Below are positions 8,392-16,187 of a DNA stretch of 64,000 nucleotides, piece by piece. The stretch's first letter is position 1. Every line of letters begins with the position of its first letter. This stretch comes from Roseibium alexandrii DFL-11 (lineage in GTDB: Bacteria; Pseudomonadota; Alphaproteobacteria; Rhizobiales; Stappiaceae): the NCBI RefSeq assembly GCF_000158095.2, contig NZ_CM011002.1, forward strand, positions 3,567,203 to 3,631,202. Direction: 5' to 3'. The notes beneath the pieces were generated by a model. The model worked only from the letters and a program-made list of their open reading frames with translations, was not told where the DNA came from and did not search any database. Position numbers and translations under genes: made by a program.

Positions 8392-9315
8392 CTAACCAGG
8401 CAACATGGTCTCCCGATCGGTTCTCGCCGATCGGGCTTCTTCTGCCAGCCACTTGCGGAAGGCCGCAACGACCGGGCGCATGGTCCGGCCTTCCGGATAG
8501 ACAAAGAAGTAAGCTGTTTCATGCTCCGGCGGAACATCAAACAATCGCACCAAGCGGCCGGAAGCGAGCTCCTGCTCGATAAAGAAGCGGGGTATGAGCG
8601 CGGCACCAGCGTGGTGGATCGCAGCTTCCGTAATCATAACAAACTGCTCGAACCGGGCACCTTGGAAAGCCGCATCCGTTTCCACGCCGGCACTTTCAAA
8701 CCAGTGCCGCCAAGCCAGCGGACGGGTCGCCAATTGCAAGCGCGGCACCCGCGTCAAATCCTCCGGCACACGGATATTGTGCCGGTCCCGAAAAACACGA
8801 GAAGCGACCGGGATGACTTCTTCGTCAAATAGATGTTCAGCAATCGCACCCGCCCAAACGGGATCCCCATGGTGGATGGCTCCATCGAACGGTTCTTCGT
8901 CGAAATCGAAAGGCTGCAGCCGAACGCTCAGGTTCAGACCGGCATCCGGATACCGGCGGATGAAGTCGGAGATCCGTGGTGCCAGCCAACGGGTGCCGAA
9001 TGTCGGCAAGACCGCGAGATTGAGCACATCCGCACTGCCTGCAAACGACATCACCTGCCGCGTGGCGAGGGTCATTTGTTCCAGAGCGCCCCGGATGTCA
9101 TGAAGGTATAGCCGCCCGGCATCAGTCAGCACGATCCGCTGACGTACGCGGCGGAACAACTCCACACCCAACCGGTCTTCGAGCTGGCGAACCTGCTTGG
9201 AGACAGCACCCTGGGTCAGGTGCAGCTCTTCTGCTGCACGGGTAAAGCTGAGATGGCGGGCCGCACACTCAAACGCGATGAGGGTGTCTGCGGGCGGCAC
9301 AAATGCCCGTTTCAT
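8392..9315 (-). CDS. LysR family transcriptional regulator (GcvA/GcdR-like)
   Basis: A 307-residue LysR regulator. The winged-helix segment FTRAAEELHLTQGAVSKQVRQLEDRLGVELF is at residues 25-60, followed by a periplasmic-binding-like effector domain ending near residue 295. The N-terminus (MKRAFVPPADTLIAFECAARHLSF) is the GcvA-subfamily form, so I use the ATG at 9315 rather than a longer frame to 9393. It diverges from glutaryl-CoA dehydrogenase, the arrangement known for GcdR, so it probably controls gcdH. A dyad in the shared promoter region could be its site. Confidence 0.85.
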   Translation of the reverse strand: MKRAFVPPADTLIAFECAARHLSFTRAAEELHLTQGAVSKQVRQLEDRLGVELFRRVRQRIVLTDAGRLYLHDIRGALEQMTLATRQVMSFAGSADVLNLAVLPTFGTRWLAPRISDFIRRYPDAGLNLSVRLQPFDFDEEPFDGAIHHGDPVWAGAIAEHLFDEEVIPVASRVFRDRHNIRVPEDLTRVPRLQLATRPLAWRHWFESAGVETDAAFQGARFEQFVMITEAAIHHAGAALIPRFFIEQELASGRLVRLFDVPPEHETAYFFVYPEGRTMRPVVAAFRKWLAEEARSARTDRETMLPG

Positions 9316-9333
9316 ACCTTGAGAATTTCCCAG

Positions 9334-9354
9334 TTCATTCCATTTGGTAATGAA
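9334..9354. promoter_or_regulatory. Candidate LysR operator between lysR and gcdH
   Basis: TTCATT and AATGAA are separated by nine bases, 19 bases upstream of the LysR start, in the divergent lysR-gcdH promoter region. The spacing resembles the T-N11-A logic of LysR boxes. Assignment to this regulator is by position only. Confidence 0.4.
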
Positions 9355-9482
9355 TGATGGAGGAGAATTCGCTTTTCTGCAAACATAAATCACGCAACTC
9401 TAGCTAAAATAGAATGATCTGCCTTGAACAAGGCGCCTTGAAACGATTGCGGCCAGCACCTGATTGGCCCGGGAGATCTGTT

Positions 9483-10700
9483 ATGAATGCACCGGCAAAT
9501 GTGAAATCAGCCCCAGCTGGCGGCGGCGTTTTCGACTGGCAAGACCCATTCCATATGCGCGACCAGCTGAAAGAAGACGAGCAGCTGATCATGGACACGG
9601 CGCGGTCCTATGCACAAGAAAAGCTGCTTCCGCGGGTCATCGAGGCCTACCGCGAAGAAAAGACCGATCGCGAAATCTTCAACGAAATGGGTGAACTCGG
9701 CCTGCTGGGCGTTACCCTGCCAGAAGAATATGGCGGCTCGGGTGCCTCCTATGTTGCTTACGGTCTGGTGGCCCGGGAAGTTGAGCGCGTTGACAGCGGC
9801 TACCGCTCCATGATGAGCGTTCAGTCTTCCCTGGTGATGTACCCGATCTACGCTTACGGATCTGAAGAGCAGCGGAACAAGTATCTGCCGAAACTCTCCA
9901 GCGGCGAATATGTCGGCTGTTTCGGTCTGACGGAGCCGGATGCCGGATCCGACCCGGCCGGTATGCGCACCCGCGCTGAAAAGATCGACGGCGGCTACAA
10001 GCTGACCGGCTCCAAAATGTGGATCTCCAACTCGCCGATCGCGGACGTCTTTGTTGTTTGGGCAAAGTCCGAAGCTCATGACGGCGCAATTCGCGGCTTC
10101 GTCCTGGAAAAAGGCATGAAGGGCCTGAGTGCCCCGAAAGTTGGCGGCAAGCTCTCGCTGCGCGCTTCCATCACCGGCGAGATCGTGATGGACAACGTGG
10201 AAGTTGGTGAAGGTGCCCTGCTGCCGAATGTATCAGGTCTTAAGGGCCCGTTTGGCTGTCTTAACCGGGCCCGCTACGGAATTTCCTGGGGCGCGATGGG
10301 CGCTGCCGAAGATTGCTGGACCCGCGCACGCCAATATGGTCTCGACCGCGAACAGTTTGGCCGCCCGCTGGCACAAACCCAGCTCTTCCAGAAGAAGCTG
10401 GCCGACATGCAGACCGAGATTGCACTTGGCCTCCAGGCGGCACTCCGTGTCGGACAGCTCTTCGACGCCGGTCAAATGGCTCCGGAAATGATTTCCATCG
10501 TCAAGCGCAACAACTGCGGCAAGGCGTTGGACATCGCCCGCCAGGCCCGCGACATGCATGGCGGCAACGGGATTTCCGAGGAATACCATGTCATGCGCCA
10601 CGCCCAGAACCTGGAAACGGTCAACACCTATGAGGGCACGCATGATGTTCATGCGCTGATCCTTGGCCGTGCACAGACTGGCTTGCAGGCATTTTTCTAA
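9483..10700 (+). CDS. gcdH: Glutaryl-CoA dehydrogenase
   Basis: A 405-residue acyl-CoA dehydrogenase that oxidatively decarboxylates glutaryl-CoA to crotonyl-CoA in lysine, tryptophan and glutarate breakdown. Diagnostic stretches are [15 protein letters not shown], the region [22 protein letters not shown], and [20 protein letters not shown] carrying the catalytic Glu. The start chosen is ATG 9483 with GGGAGA upstream; an earlier in-frame start at 9414 would add residues unlike the family. It diverges from the LysR regulator and ends in a good intrinsic terminator. Other lysine or glutarate catabolic genes are not in the window. Confidence 0.92.
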   Translation: MNAPANVKSAPAGGGVFDWQDPFHMRDQLKEDEQLIMDTARSYAQEKLLPRVIEAYREEKTDREIFNEMGELGLLGVTLPEEYGGSGASYVAYGLVAREVERVDSGYRSMMSVQSSLVMYPIYAYGSEEQRNKYLPKLSSGEYVGCFGLTEPDAGSDPAGMRTRAEKIDGGYKLTGSKMWISNSPIADVFVVWAKSEAHDGAIRGFVLEKGMKGLSAPKVGGKLSLRASITGEIVMDNVEVGEGALLPNVSGLKGPFGCLNRARYGISWGAMGAAEDCWTRARQYGLDREQFGRPLAQTQLFQKKLADMQTEIALGLQAALRVGQLFDAGQMAPEMISIVKRNNCGKALDIARQARDMHGGNGISEEYHVMRHAQNLETVNTYEGTHDVHALILGRAQTGLQAFF

Positions 10701-10715
10701 GAACTGAATTTTGAG

Positions 10716-10740
10716 GCGGGCCGTCTGGCCCGCTTCCTTC
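10716..10740 (+). terminator. Intrinsic terminator after gcdH
   Basis: A seven-base GC stem (GCGGGCC/GGCCCGC) with a GTCT loop is followed by a T-rich tail. It lies 15 bases after the gcdH stop and ends shortly before the next gene. Confidence 0.75.
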
Positions 10741-10753
10741 TTCTGGGGGCTAT

Positions 10754-11935
10754 ATGGCGAACCAAACCGCGGATGTCGTGATCCTTGGCGGAGCCGTCAT
10801 GGGCTCTTCCGTTGCCTGTCATCTTGCCCAGCGCGATGACTTTTCAGGGCGCATAATCGTTGTTGAGGCAGATCCCTCATATGAGATCTGCGCCTCTGCG
10901 CGCTCGGCAGCATCCATCCGCCAGCAATTCTCCAGCGCGATCAACATCGAGATCTCGCTCTACGGCATAAAGTACCTCCAGGGGATCGGCGCCCAGCTCG
11001 CGGTTGATAGCGACCGCCCTGTGATTGACCTTCATGAAGGCGGGTATCTCTTTCTGGCAACGCCGGACAAGCAACACATCCTCCAGGAAAACCACCGACT
11101 GCAGCAACAACTGGGCGCAGACATCGGATATTATGATGTTGATGGCCTTGTTGCGAAATTTCCATGGCTCAATACGAGTGATCTGGCTGCAGGGTGTCAT
11201 GGCCTCACGGGTGAAGGTTGGTTCGACGGCTACGGCTTGATGCAGGCCTTCCGCAAGAAGGCCCGGTCTCTCGGCGTGGACTATCTGTCCGGAAAAGCTG
11301 CGATCGATCAGGAAACCGGTGGAAACTGGTCTGTGCGCCTCCCCGATGGTGCCACTGTCTCAACGCCGTGTGTAGTGAATTGCGCTGGAGCCTCCGGCGG
11401 CACGGACCTGTGCCGCCAGGCCGGGATTGAGGTGCCGATCGTTCCGAAAAAACGTTGCGTGTTCACGTTCGAATGCCGGGATGACCTTGCGAACTTCCCG
11501 CTTCTCATCGACCCGACCGGGACTTATGTCCGCCCGGAGGGCACAGGTTACATCTGCGGGTCCGCACCGCCAGCAGATCAAGACCCGGACGCGACTGATT
11601 TCGATGTCGATTATGGGCTCTTTGAAGAACACATCTGGCCCGTTCTCGCCAATCGCGTGCCCGCCTTCGAGGCAATCAAGCCGGGCGCTGCCTGGGCTGG
11701 CACCTACGATATGAACCTCTTTGACCACAATGCGTTTTTGGGCGGAGTAGCGGGCGTTGACGGGTTTTACATGGCGCTTGGATTTTCCGGTCATGGACTG
11801 CAGCAATCGCCCGCCGTCGGCCGCGGACTATCAGAGTTGATTGCTGCGGGCAGCTATCAGACGCTGGATCTCACGCCGCTGGCGTTCGACCGCTTGGCAG
11901 CTGATCGTCCGATTGTCGAGAAAAACGTGGTCTAG
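10754..11935 (+). CDS. FAD-dependent oxidoreductase, DAO (D-amino acid/sarcosine oxidase) family
   Basis: A 393-residue flavoprotein. The dinucleotide-binding motif VVILGGAVMGSSVACHLA is at residues 8-25 and is followed by a SIRQQF segment near the flavin; the C-terminal GFSGHGLQQSPAVGRGLSELI is the second FAD contact typical of DAO-fold oxidases. It probably oxidises an amine or secondary amino acid such as an N-methylated compound. It follows gcdH behind a terminator, and its ATG sits 13 bases past the terminator hairpin's tail. The neighbouring genes (N-formylglutamate amidohydrolase type, glyoxylate aminotransferase) point to amino acid catabolism, but the substrate is not determinable. 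Confidence 0.82.
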   Translation: MANQTADVVILGGAVMGSSVACHLAQRDDFSGRIIVVEADPSYEICASARSAASIRQQFSSAINIEISLYGIKYLQGIGAQLAVDSDRPVIDLHEGGYLFLATPDKQHILQENHRLQQQLGADIGYYDVDGLVAKFPWLNTSDLAAGCHGLTGEGWFDGYGLMQAFRKKARSLGVDYLSGKAAIDQETGGNWSVRLPDGATVSTPCVVNCAGASGGTDLCRQAGIEVPIVPKKRCVFTFECRDDLANFPLLIDPTGTYVRPEGTGYICGSAPPADQDPDATDFDVDYGLFEEHIWPVLANRVPAFEAIKPGAAWAGTYDMNLFDHNAFLGGVAGVDGFYMALGFSGHGLQQSPAVGRGLSELIAAGSYQTLDLTPLAFDRLAADRPIVEKNVV

Positions 11936-11962
11936 GGTCTTCTCCCTGCAAACAATCAGCTC

Positions 11963-12904
11963 CTATTCGGCAACCTGAAGCATTGTCGGCGGTTGGCCAG
12001 GCCGTTCGCCTGCAGGCCCATGGGTGTCATTGGCGGCTTCGTCTTCCGTCAGTGGGCTCACAGCTGTTTCCTGCTCCTGTGCAGCCGATGGCTGGCTTGA
12101 ATAAGACCGACTGTTCTCCATGCGCGCCCAGTCGATAGCCCGCGAAAAAGTGTCCTCAAGCAAATTTCCCAAGCGTTGTACCCGGCTCTTGTCAGGCTCA
12201 AAGGGCGGAGATTCGTGGCGCAAATAGGCTCGCTGAGCAATCAAAAGCGACAAGGCGTGAAGGCCGCGCTCCGGTCTCCCATAGGTCCGCGTCAAATGAC
12301 CGCCTTTCACAAGTTCATCGACACCGACCGTGTATCCCTGCTGGCTCTTGAAGGAGCCGACGACCAGGTTCAGCAAATCGGGATCGCAGGCCGTCCCTTC
12401 TGCACTGCCAACACTGATGACCGGCAGGCCTTTGTCCGTCACACCTTTGATATGAGATCGCATGGACTGGCAATCGACCACGATCACCTTGCGGTGCATC
12501 CTCGACACACGAGACACCTGCTGCTGAACAGCCTTTTCGAAGGGCCGTGCAAACAACAGGACCCGTTGCTCGACTTCTGTTGCGCCCGGTTCTTCCCCGT
12601 CCAAATAGATGCGCTTGCCATCAAGGGTGGTCACCGGGCACAGCGCAGTCTTCGGGTCTTCGGCGGCGCTCAAAGGAGTTTCAGAATCCCGATCAAGGTC
12701 AATGACATAACGGGAAATCGTTGAGCGGATAATCGTTGCATCAAGGTCGGAGGATAACCGCAGGACGTCCTCAAGACGCCAGGACAAGTCCGTCTGCAAC
12801 CGGCCGGTCGCATTCAGCCGCTTTCCGATCACTGCCGGCACATCTGTACCGGTGTGCGGCAAACACAAAACAAGAGGGCTGGCCCCCTCTTCGACCATAA
12901 TCAT
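11963..12904 (-). CDS. N-formylglutamate amidohydrolase family protein
   Basis: A 313-residue zinc-hydrolase-like protein of the FGase family. SPLVLCLPHTGTDVP near residue 10 matches the N-terminal SPH(S/T)G metal-binding signature, and ISRYVIDLDRDSE is the second conserved block (R-x-V-x-D-x-N/D-R). VVDCQSMRS and SVGSAEGTACDP follow as in HutG. It would hydrolyse N-formyl-L-glutamate or a related amide. The C-terminal 50 residues are low-complexity (Ser, Gln, Glu, Pro rich) and not part of the enzyme. No other hut gene is nearby, so a histidine pathway role is not supported by context. Confidence 0.75.
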   Translation of the reverse strand: MIMVEEGASPLVLCLPHTGTDVPAVIGKRLNATGRLQTDLSWRLEDVLRLSSDLDATIIRSTISRYVIDLDRDSETPLSAAEDPKTALCPVTTLDGKRIYLDGEEPGATEVEQRVLLFARPFEKAVQQQVSRVSRMHRKVIVVDCQSMRSHIKGVTDKGLPVISVGSAEGTACDPDLLNLVVGSFKSQQGYTVGVDELVKGGHLTRTYGRPERGLHALSLLIAQRAYLRHESPPFEPDKSRVQRLGNLLEDTFSRAIDWARMENSRSYSSQPSAAQEQETAVSPLTEDEAANDTHGPAGERPGQPPTMLQVAE

Positions 12905-13275
12905 ACTGCACCGCCCAGTTGACGATCTTATCCAGCGATCAGCTTGTATAATTTCCTTTACGGAAACAAGACAGATTCCGAAGAAACAGACCCTGAATTT
13001 GTCCTACGAAACAATCACAGCCTTTCCGGCGAACGAGCATTGGCATCTGCGCGACCGAAATAGCCACCAAAAGCCTGATTTTCATCACCTGAATTCACCA
13101 TTAGGCATTTTTTTGCTCTAGGCTTGCATCTATGCTTCCATTGGAGCAAAAAACATGCACCCTTGACCCAAAGCCTCTGGCGCGCAATTGTGAAGACTGA
13201 CCCGCCCGGCCCGTCCGGCCGCACTCATTTCAGCTCATTCGGGGCTCTGCCCCTGTTTTAAAAGAGGATGCCGCC
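12905..13275. other. Divergent promoter region with palindromes
   Basis: No gene is evident in these 371 bases. The region holds a long imperfect inverted repeat (13105-13158) and a small GC hairpin (13242-13254, GGGGC/GCCCC) followed by TGTTTT, which sits 21 bases upstream of the aminotransferase start and could lie in its leader. Confidence 0.5.
13105..13158. repeat. Imperfect inverted repeat, 14-base arms
   Basis: The arm GCATTTTTTTGCTC at 13105-13118 is mirrored by GAGCAAAAAACATGC at 13144-13158 with one unpaired base and a 25-base spacer. It is too far from the start to be a classic leader and has no T-run after the second arm. It may be an operator pair or a DNA structural element. Confidence 0.5.
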
Positions 13276-14454
13276 ATGCCGCTGCGATATGGCAAGGAAT
13301 TTTTGATGATTCCGGGACCGACCAATGTCCCTGAAGAAGTCTTGAGGGCCATGCACCGGCCAGCGATTGACATCTATGAAGGCCCCTTGCTGGAAACCAC
13401 TGATGCTTGCCTTTCCGGCCTGAAACAACTTTTCCGGACCGAGGGCAAGACGTACATCTACGCTGCCAACGGTCATGGTGCCTGGGATGCCGCCCTCACC
13501 AACACACTCAACCGGGGCGACAAGATCCTCGCGCTTCACTCCGGTTTGTTTGCAGCCGGTTGGGGAGAGGCCTCAAAGCTCCTGGATTTGAGTGTGGAGG
13601 TTTTGCCCGGGACTTGGCGCGCAGCGGTCGATCCGGACAAACTCGAGGCGCGCCTAAAGGAGGATAGCGGTCACGAGATCAAGGCAATCCTTGTTGTTCA
13701 GGTTGATACAGCCTCCGGAGTCTGGAATGACATTCAGGCTCTGCGCAAAGCTATTGATGCGGCCCAGCACCCTGCTCTTTTCATGGTCGACACCATCGCA
13801 TCGCTCGGATGCATTCCGTTCGAAATGGATGAATGGGGGATAGACGTCGCCTTGACCGGTTCCCAGAAGGGATTGATGTCGCCACCAGGCCTTTCCTTTG
13901 TTGCCGCCGGACCAAAGGCCGACAAGGCACACGAAACCGCCAATCTTCGAACCAACTATTTTGACTGGACGTTCCGGCAGGGTTCTGTTCATTACCAGAA
14001 ATATTGCGGCACACCGCCGGAGCATCTGCTGTTCGGGTTCCGGAAAGCGCTCGATCTTGTGTTCGACGAGGGTCTTGAGCAGGTTTGGAACCGCCATACG
14101 CTCCTGGCTGATGCGACCAGGGCGGCCGTATGCCAGTGGGCCAAAGGCGGTGTTTTGGAATTCAACATCGAAGATCCGCGCCATCGCTCCGACAGTGTCA
14201 CGGTGGTTCGGCTCAAGGATACAGATCCCGAGCCACTGCGCGACTTCACCAAGGAAGTTTGCGGCGTCACCATCGGAGGAACAATCGGAGAGCTTTCCAA
14301 TGAGGGCATCCGGATTGCCCATATGGGTCACGTGAACGCTGTCATGACGCTCGGTACGCTGTCCGCGATCGAGCTCGGCCTTGCGAAGCTTGACATTCCT
14401 CATGAAAAGGGCGGCGTTCAGGCCGCGATCGACACTCTGGCCGGGGCTCTTTAG
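13276..14454 (+). CDS. PLP-dependent alanine/serine-glyoxylate aminotransferase family
   Basis: A 392-residue class V aminotransferase. The N-terminal MIPGPTNVPEEVLRAM is the family signature, VDTIASLGCIPFEMDEWGIDVALTGSQKGLM contains the PLP Asp and the Schiff-base Lys, and RIAHMGHVN near the C-terminus holds the carboxylate-binding Arg. It transfers an amino group from serine or alanine to glyoxylate, giving glycine. The ATG follows AGAGGA. Serine-glyoxylate and alanine-glyoxylate activities cannot be separated by eye. It is convergent with the polyphosphate kinase gene. Confidence 0.85.
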   Translation: MPLRYGKEFLMIPGPTNVPEEVLRAMHRPAIDIYEGPLLETTDACLSGLKQLFRTEGKTYIYAANGHGAWDAALTNTLNRGDKILALHSGLFAAGWGEASKLLDLSVEVLPGTWRAAVDPDKLEARLKEDSGHEIKAILVVQVDTASGVWNDIQALRKAIDAAQHPALFMVDTIASLGCIPFEMDEWGIDVALTGSQKGLMSPPGLSFVAAGPKADKAHETANLRTNYFDWTFRQGSVHYQKYCGTPPEHLLFGFRKALDLVFDEGLEQVWNRHTLLADATRAAVCQWAKGGVLEFNIEDPRHRSDSVTVVRLKDTDPEPLRDFTKEVCGVTIGGTIGELSNEGIRIAHMGHVNAVMTLGTLSAIELGLAKLDIPHEKGGVQAAIDTLAGAL

Positions 14455-14477
14455 AGCGCCCCGTGACAATCCAGGGT

Positions 14478-14497
14478 CGGGCTCACAAATGAGCCCG
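14478..14497. terminator. Hairpin between convergent genes
   Basis: An eight-base stem (CGGGCTCA/TGAGCCCG) with a CAAA loop lies in the 50-base gap between two convergent stop codons. Neither side has a good T-run, so it may end transcripts only weakly or protect their 3' ends. Confidence 0.5.
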
Positions 14498-14504
14498 GCC
14501 AAGT

Positions 14505-15971
14505 TTACAGGACTTCATCCAACCGGTCGCAGATGGTCTTCAAAACCTTGACCCGCGCGTGTTTTTTGTTTTCCGCAGAAACCAGCGTCCACGGGGCATA
14601 ATGGGTTGAAGTTCGGTCGACCATATCGCCGGCGGCAATGGCGTACTGGTCCCATTTAAGACGGTTGCGCCAATCCTCGTCAGTGATCTTGTGCTGCTTG
14701 TACACGGTTTCCTCGCGGGCCTTAAACCGCCGGAGCTGTTCTTCTTCTGAAATGGCCAGCCAGAATTTGCATACAGTATATCCGAAGTCCGTGAGCTCCT
14801 GCTCGAACTCGTTGATCTCGTTGTAGGCGCGCAGCCAGTCATCGTGTCCCGCAAAACCCTCCACACGTTCAACAAGAACCCGCTCGTACCAAGACCGGTC
14901 AAAAATCGCGAAGTGTCCTTTTCGCGGTACGCGGCGCCAAAACCGCCAAAGATAAGGGCGTGCCTTTTCTTCATCGGTCGGCGCCGAGATCGAATGCACC
15001 TTGTAGATCCGTGGGTCTAGCGGCCGGATCAAACGACGGATGGCGCCGCCTTTGCCAGCCGCATCATTGCCTTGAAAAACGAGGACAACACCCGTCTTTG
15101 ACATCGACTTGCGGTCTGAGAGTTCGGAGAGCTGGTCCTGATACTTTTTTCTGAGCTCTTCGTATTCGGTCTTCTCCAGTGTCTCGGTCAAATCGATTGC
15201 GTCGACCGCGGTTTCCCGTTTCAGCCCACCCACCACAGGCGGCGCTGCGACTGAGGTGGGCTCGCCATCTTCAAGCTTGAGCTGCATGGATCTTGCGACG
15301 GTCTGCCCAAGAGCTACGTCGCGGTACTCCGGATCTTGCGAGGGGATCACAAACCAGGGGGCAAACCCCATACTGGTTTCCAGGATGATTTTCTCGCCGG
15401 TTTCACTGGCTTTCTTGTGGTGCTTCAAGGCAGCCCAATCTGCCAAGACATGCCGGCCGGCACTCTTCTTTTCGACCTTTTTCAGACGTTCCTTTTGAAC
15501 ATCCTTGGGAAGGACAAACCAGAACTTGAGGATGAGAACGTCCTCGTTCGCCAGCATCTCCTCAAAACGCCTGATTCGTACCAGGCCCTTCTCGAAAGCA
15601 TCCTCGTCGATCTTTTTGTAAATGCGGTCGCGCAACAGGGACTGATACCAGCTGCCGAAAACAATCGCGGTTTCTCCCTTGGCTGGAAGGTCCCGCCAAT
15701 AGCGCCACAAGGGCGGACGCAACCGGGCCTCATCCATGGGTTCACCATAAGCGTTGCAGACGAGATGCCGTGCATCCATCCAGCCATAAAGCCGCGCAAC
15801 CGCCTCGCCCTTGCCGGCACCATCAAGGCCATCAACCAGGATGAGTGTGGAGAACTGCTGCTTCTCAATCACCGGAAGCTGCGCCGCCAACAGGGCCTCC
15901 CGAAGTTCCGGTTCAAGTTTCTTGAAGGACTTTTTGGTCATTTTTTGCGGCATGCGGGCAGATTCGAACAT
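14505..15971 (-). CDS. pap: Polyphosphate:AMP phosphotransferase, tandem PPK2 domains
   Basis: A 488-residue class II PPK2 protein that uses polyphosphate to phosphorylate AMP to ADP. Two homologous kinase domains are present: the first (about 40-250) has the Walker A LVDGLDGAGKGEAV, and the second (about 270-485) has VFQGNDAAGKGGAIRRL and the lid FDRSWYERVLVERVEG. In the first domain the lid reads FGSWYQSLLRD, lacking the usual Asp-Arg, which suggests it is the regulatory or less active half, as reported for other two-domain PAPs. GGAGG precedes the ATG at 15971. It is monocistronic between a convergent aminotransferase and a divergent membrane-protein gene. Confidence 0.9.
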   Translation of the reverse strand: MFESARMPQKMTKKSFKKLEPELREALLAAQLPVIEKQQFSTLILVDGLDGAGKGEAVARLYGWMDARHLVCNAYGEPMDEARLRPPLWRYWRDLPAKGETAIVFGSWYQSLLRDRIYKKIDEDAFEKGLVRIRRFEEMLANEDVLILKFWFVLPKDVQKERLKKVEKKSAGRHVLADWAALKHHKKASETGEKIILETSMGFAPWFVIPSQDPEYRDVALGQTVARSMQLKLEDGEPTSVAAPPVVGGLKRETAVDAIDLTETLEKTEYEELRKKYQDQLSELSDRKSMSKTGVVLVFQGNDAAGKGGAIRRLIRPLDPRIYKVHSISAPTDEEKARPYLWRFWRRVPRKGHFAIFDRSWYERVLVERVEGFAGHDDWLRAYNEINEFEQELTDFGYTVCKFWLAISEEEQLRRFKAREETVYKQHKITDEDWRNRLKWDQYAIAAGDMVDRTSTHYAPWTLVSAENKKHARVKVLKTICDRLDEVL

Positions 15972-16187
15972 TGCGTCCTCCGGTCACGAACCATGAAACC
16001 ACATTGTGAAACAGCAAACCTGAAAAAACCACTCCATCGATGGAACCGGACATAATACGCGAAGGGAAACTGAATTTTCCCTGTTGGAGGATACGATCAG
16101 CACATATATGAAACCCTGCCCGCAACCGAATTTCACGGTGCTAGGTTATAACAGTGCCAGTTCCTTCTTAGAGACCGCCGGATTTCC

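Noticed and set aside
7455..8606. Extended N-terminus of the lipid kinase to 8606
   Set aside because: The extra 80 codons overlap the LysR gene antisense-free but in another frame, do not resemble the family, and the GTG at 8363 has a proper ribosome site.
13654..14502. 282-codon open frame on the minus strand
   Set aside because: It is the antisense shadow of the glyoxylate aminotransferase gene.
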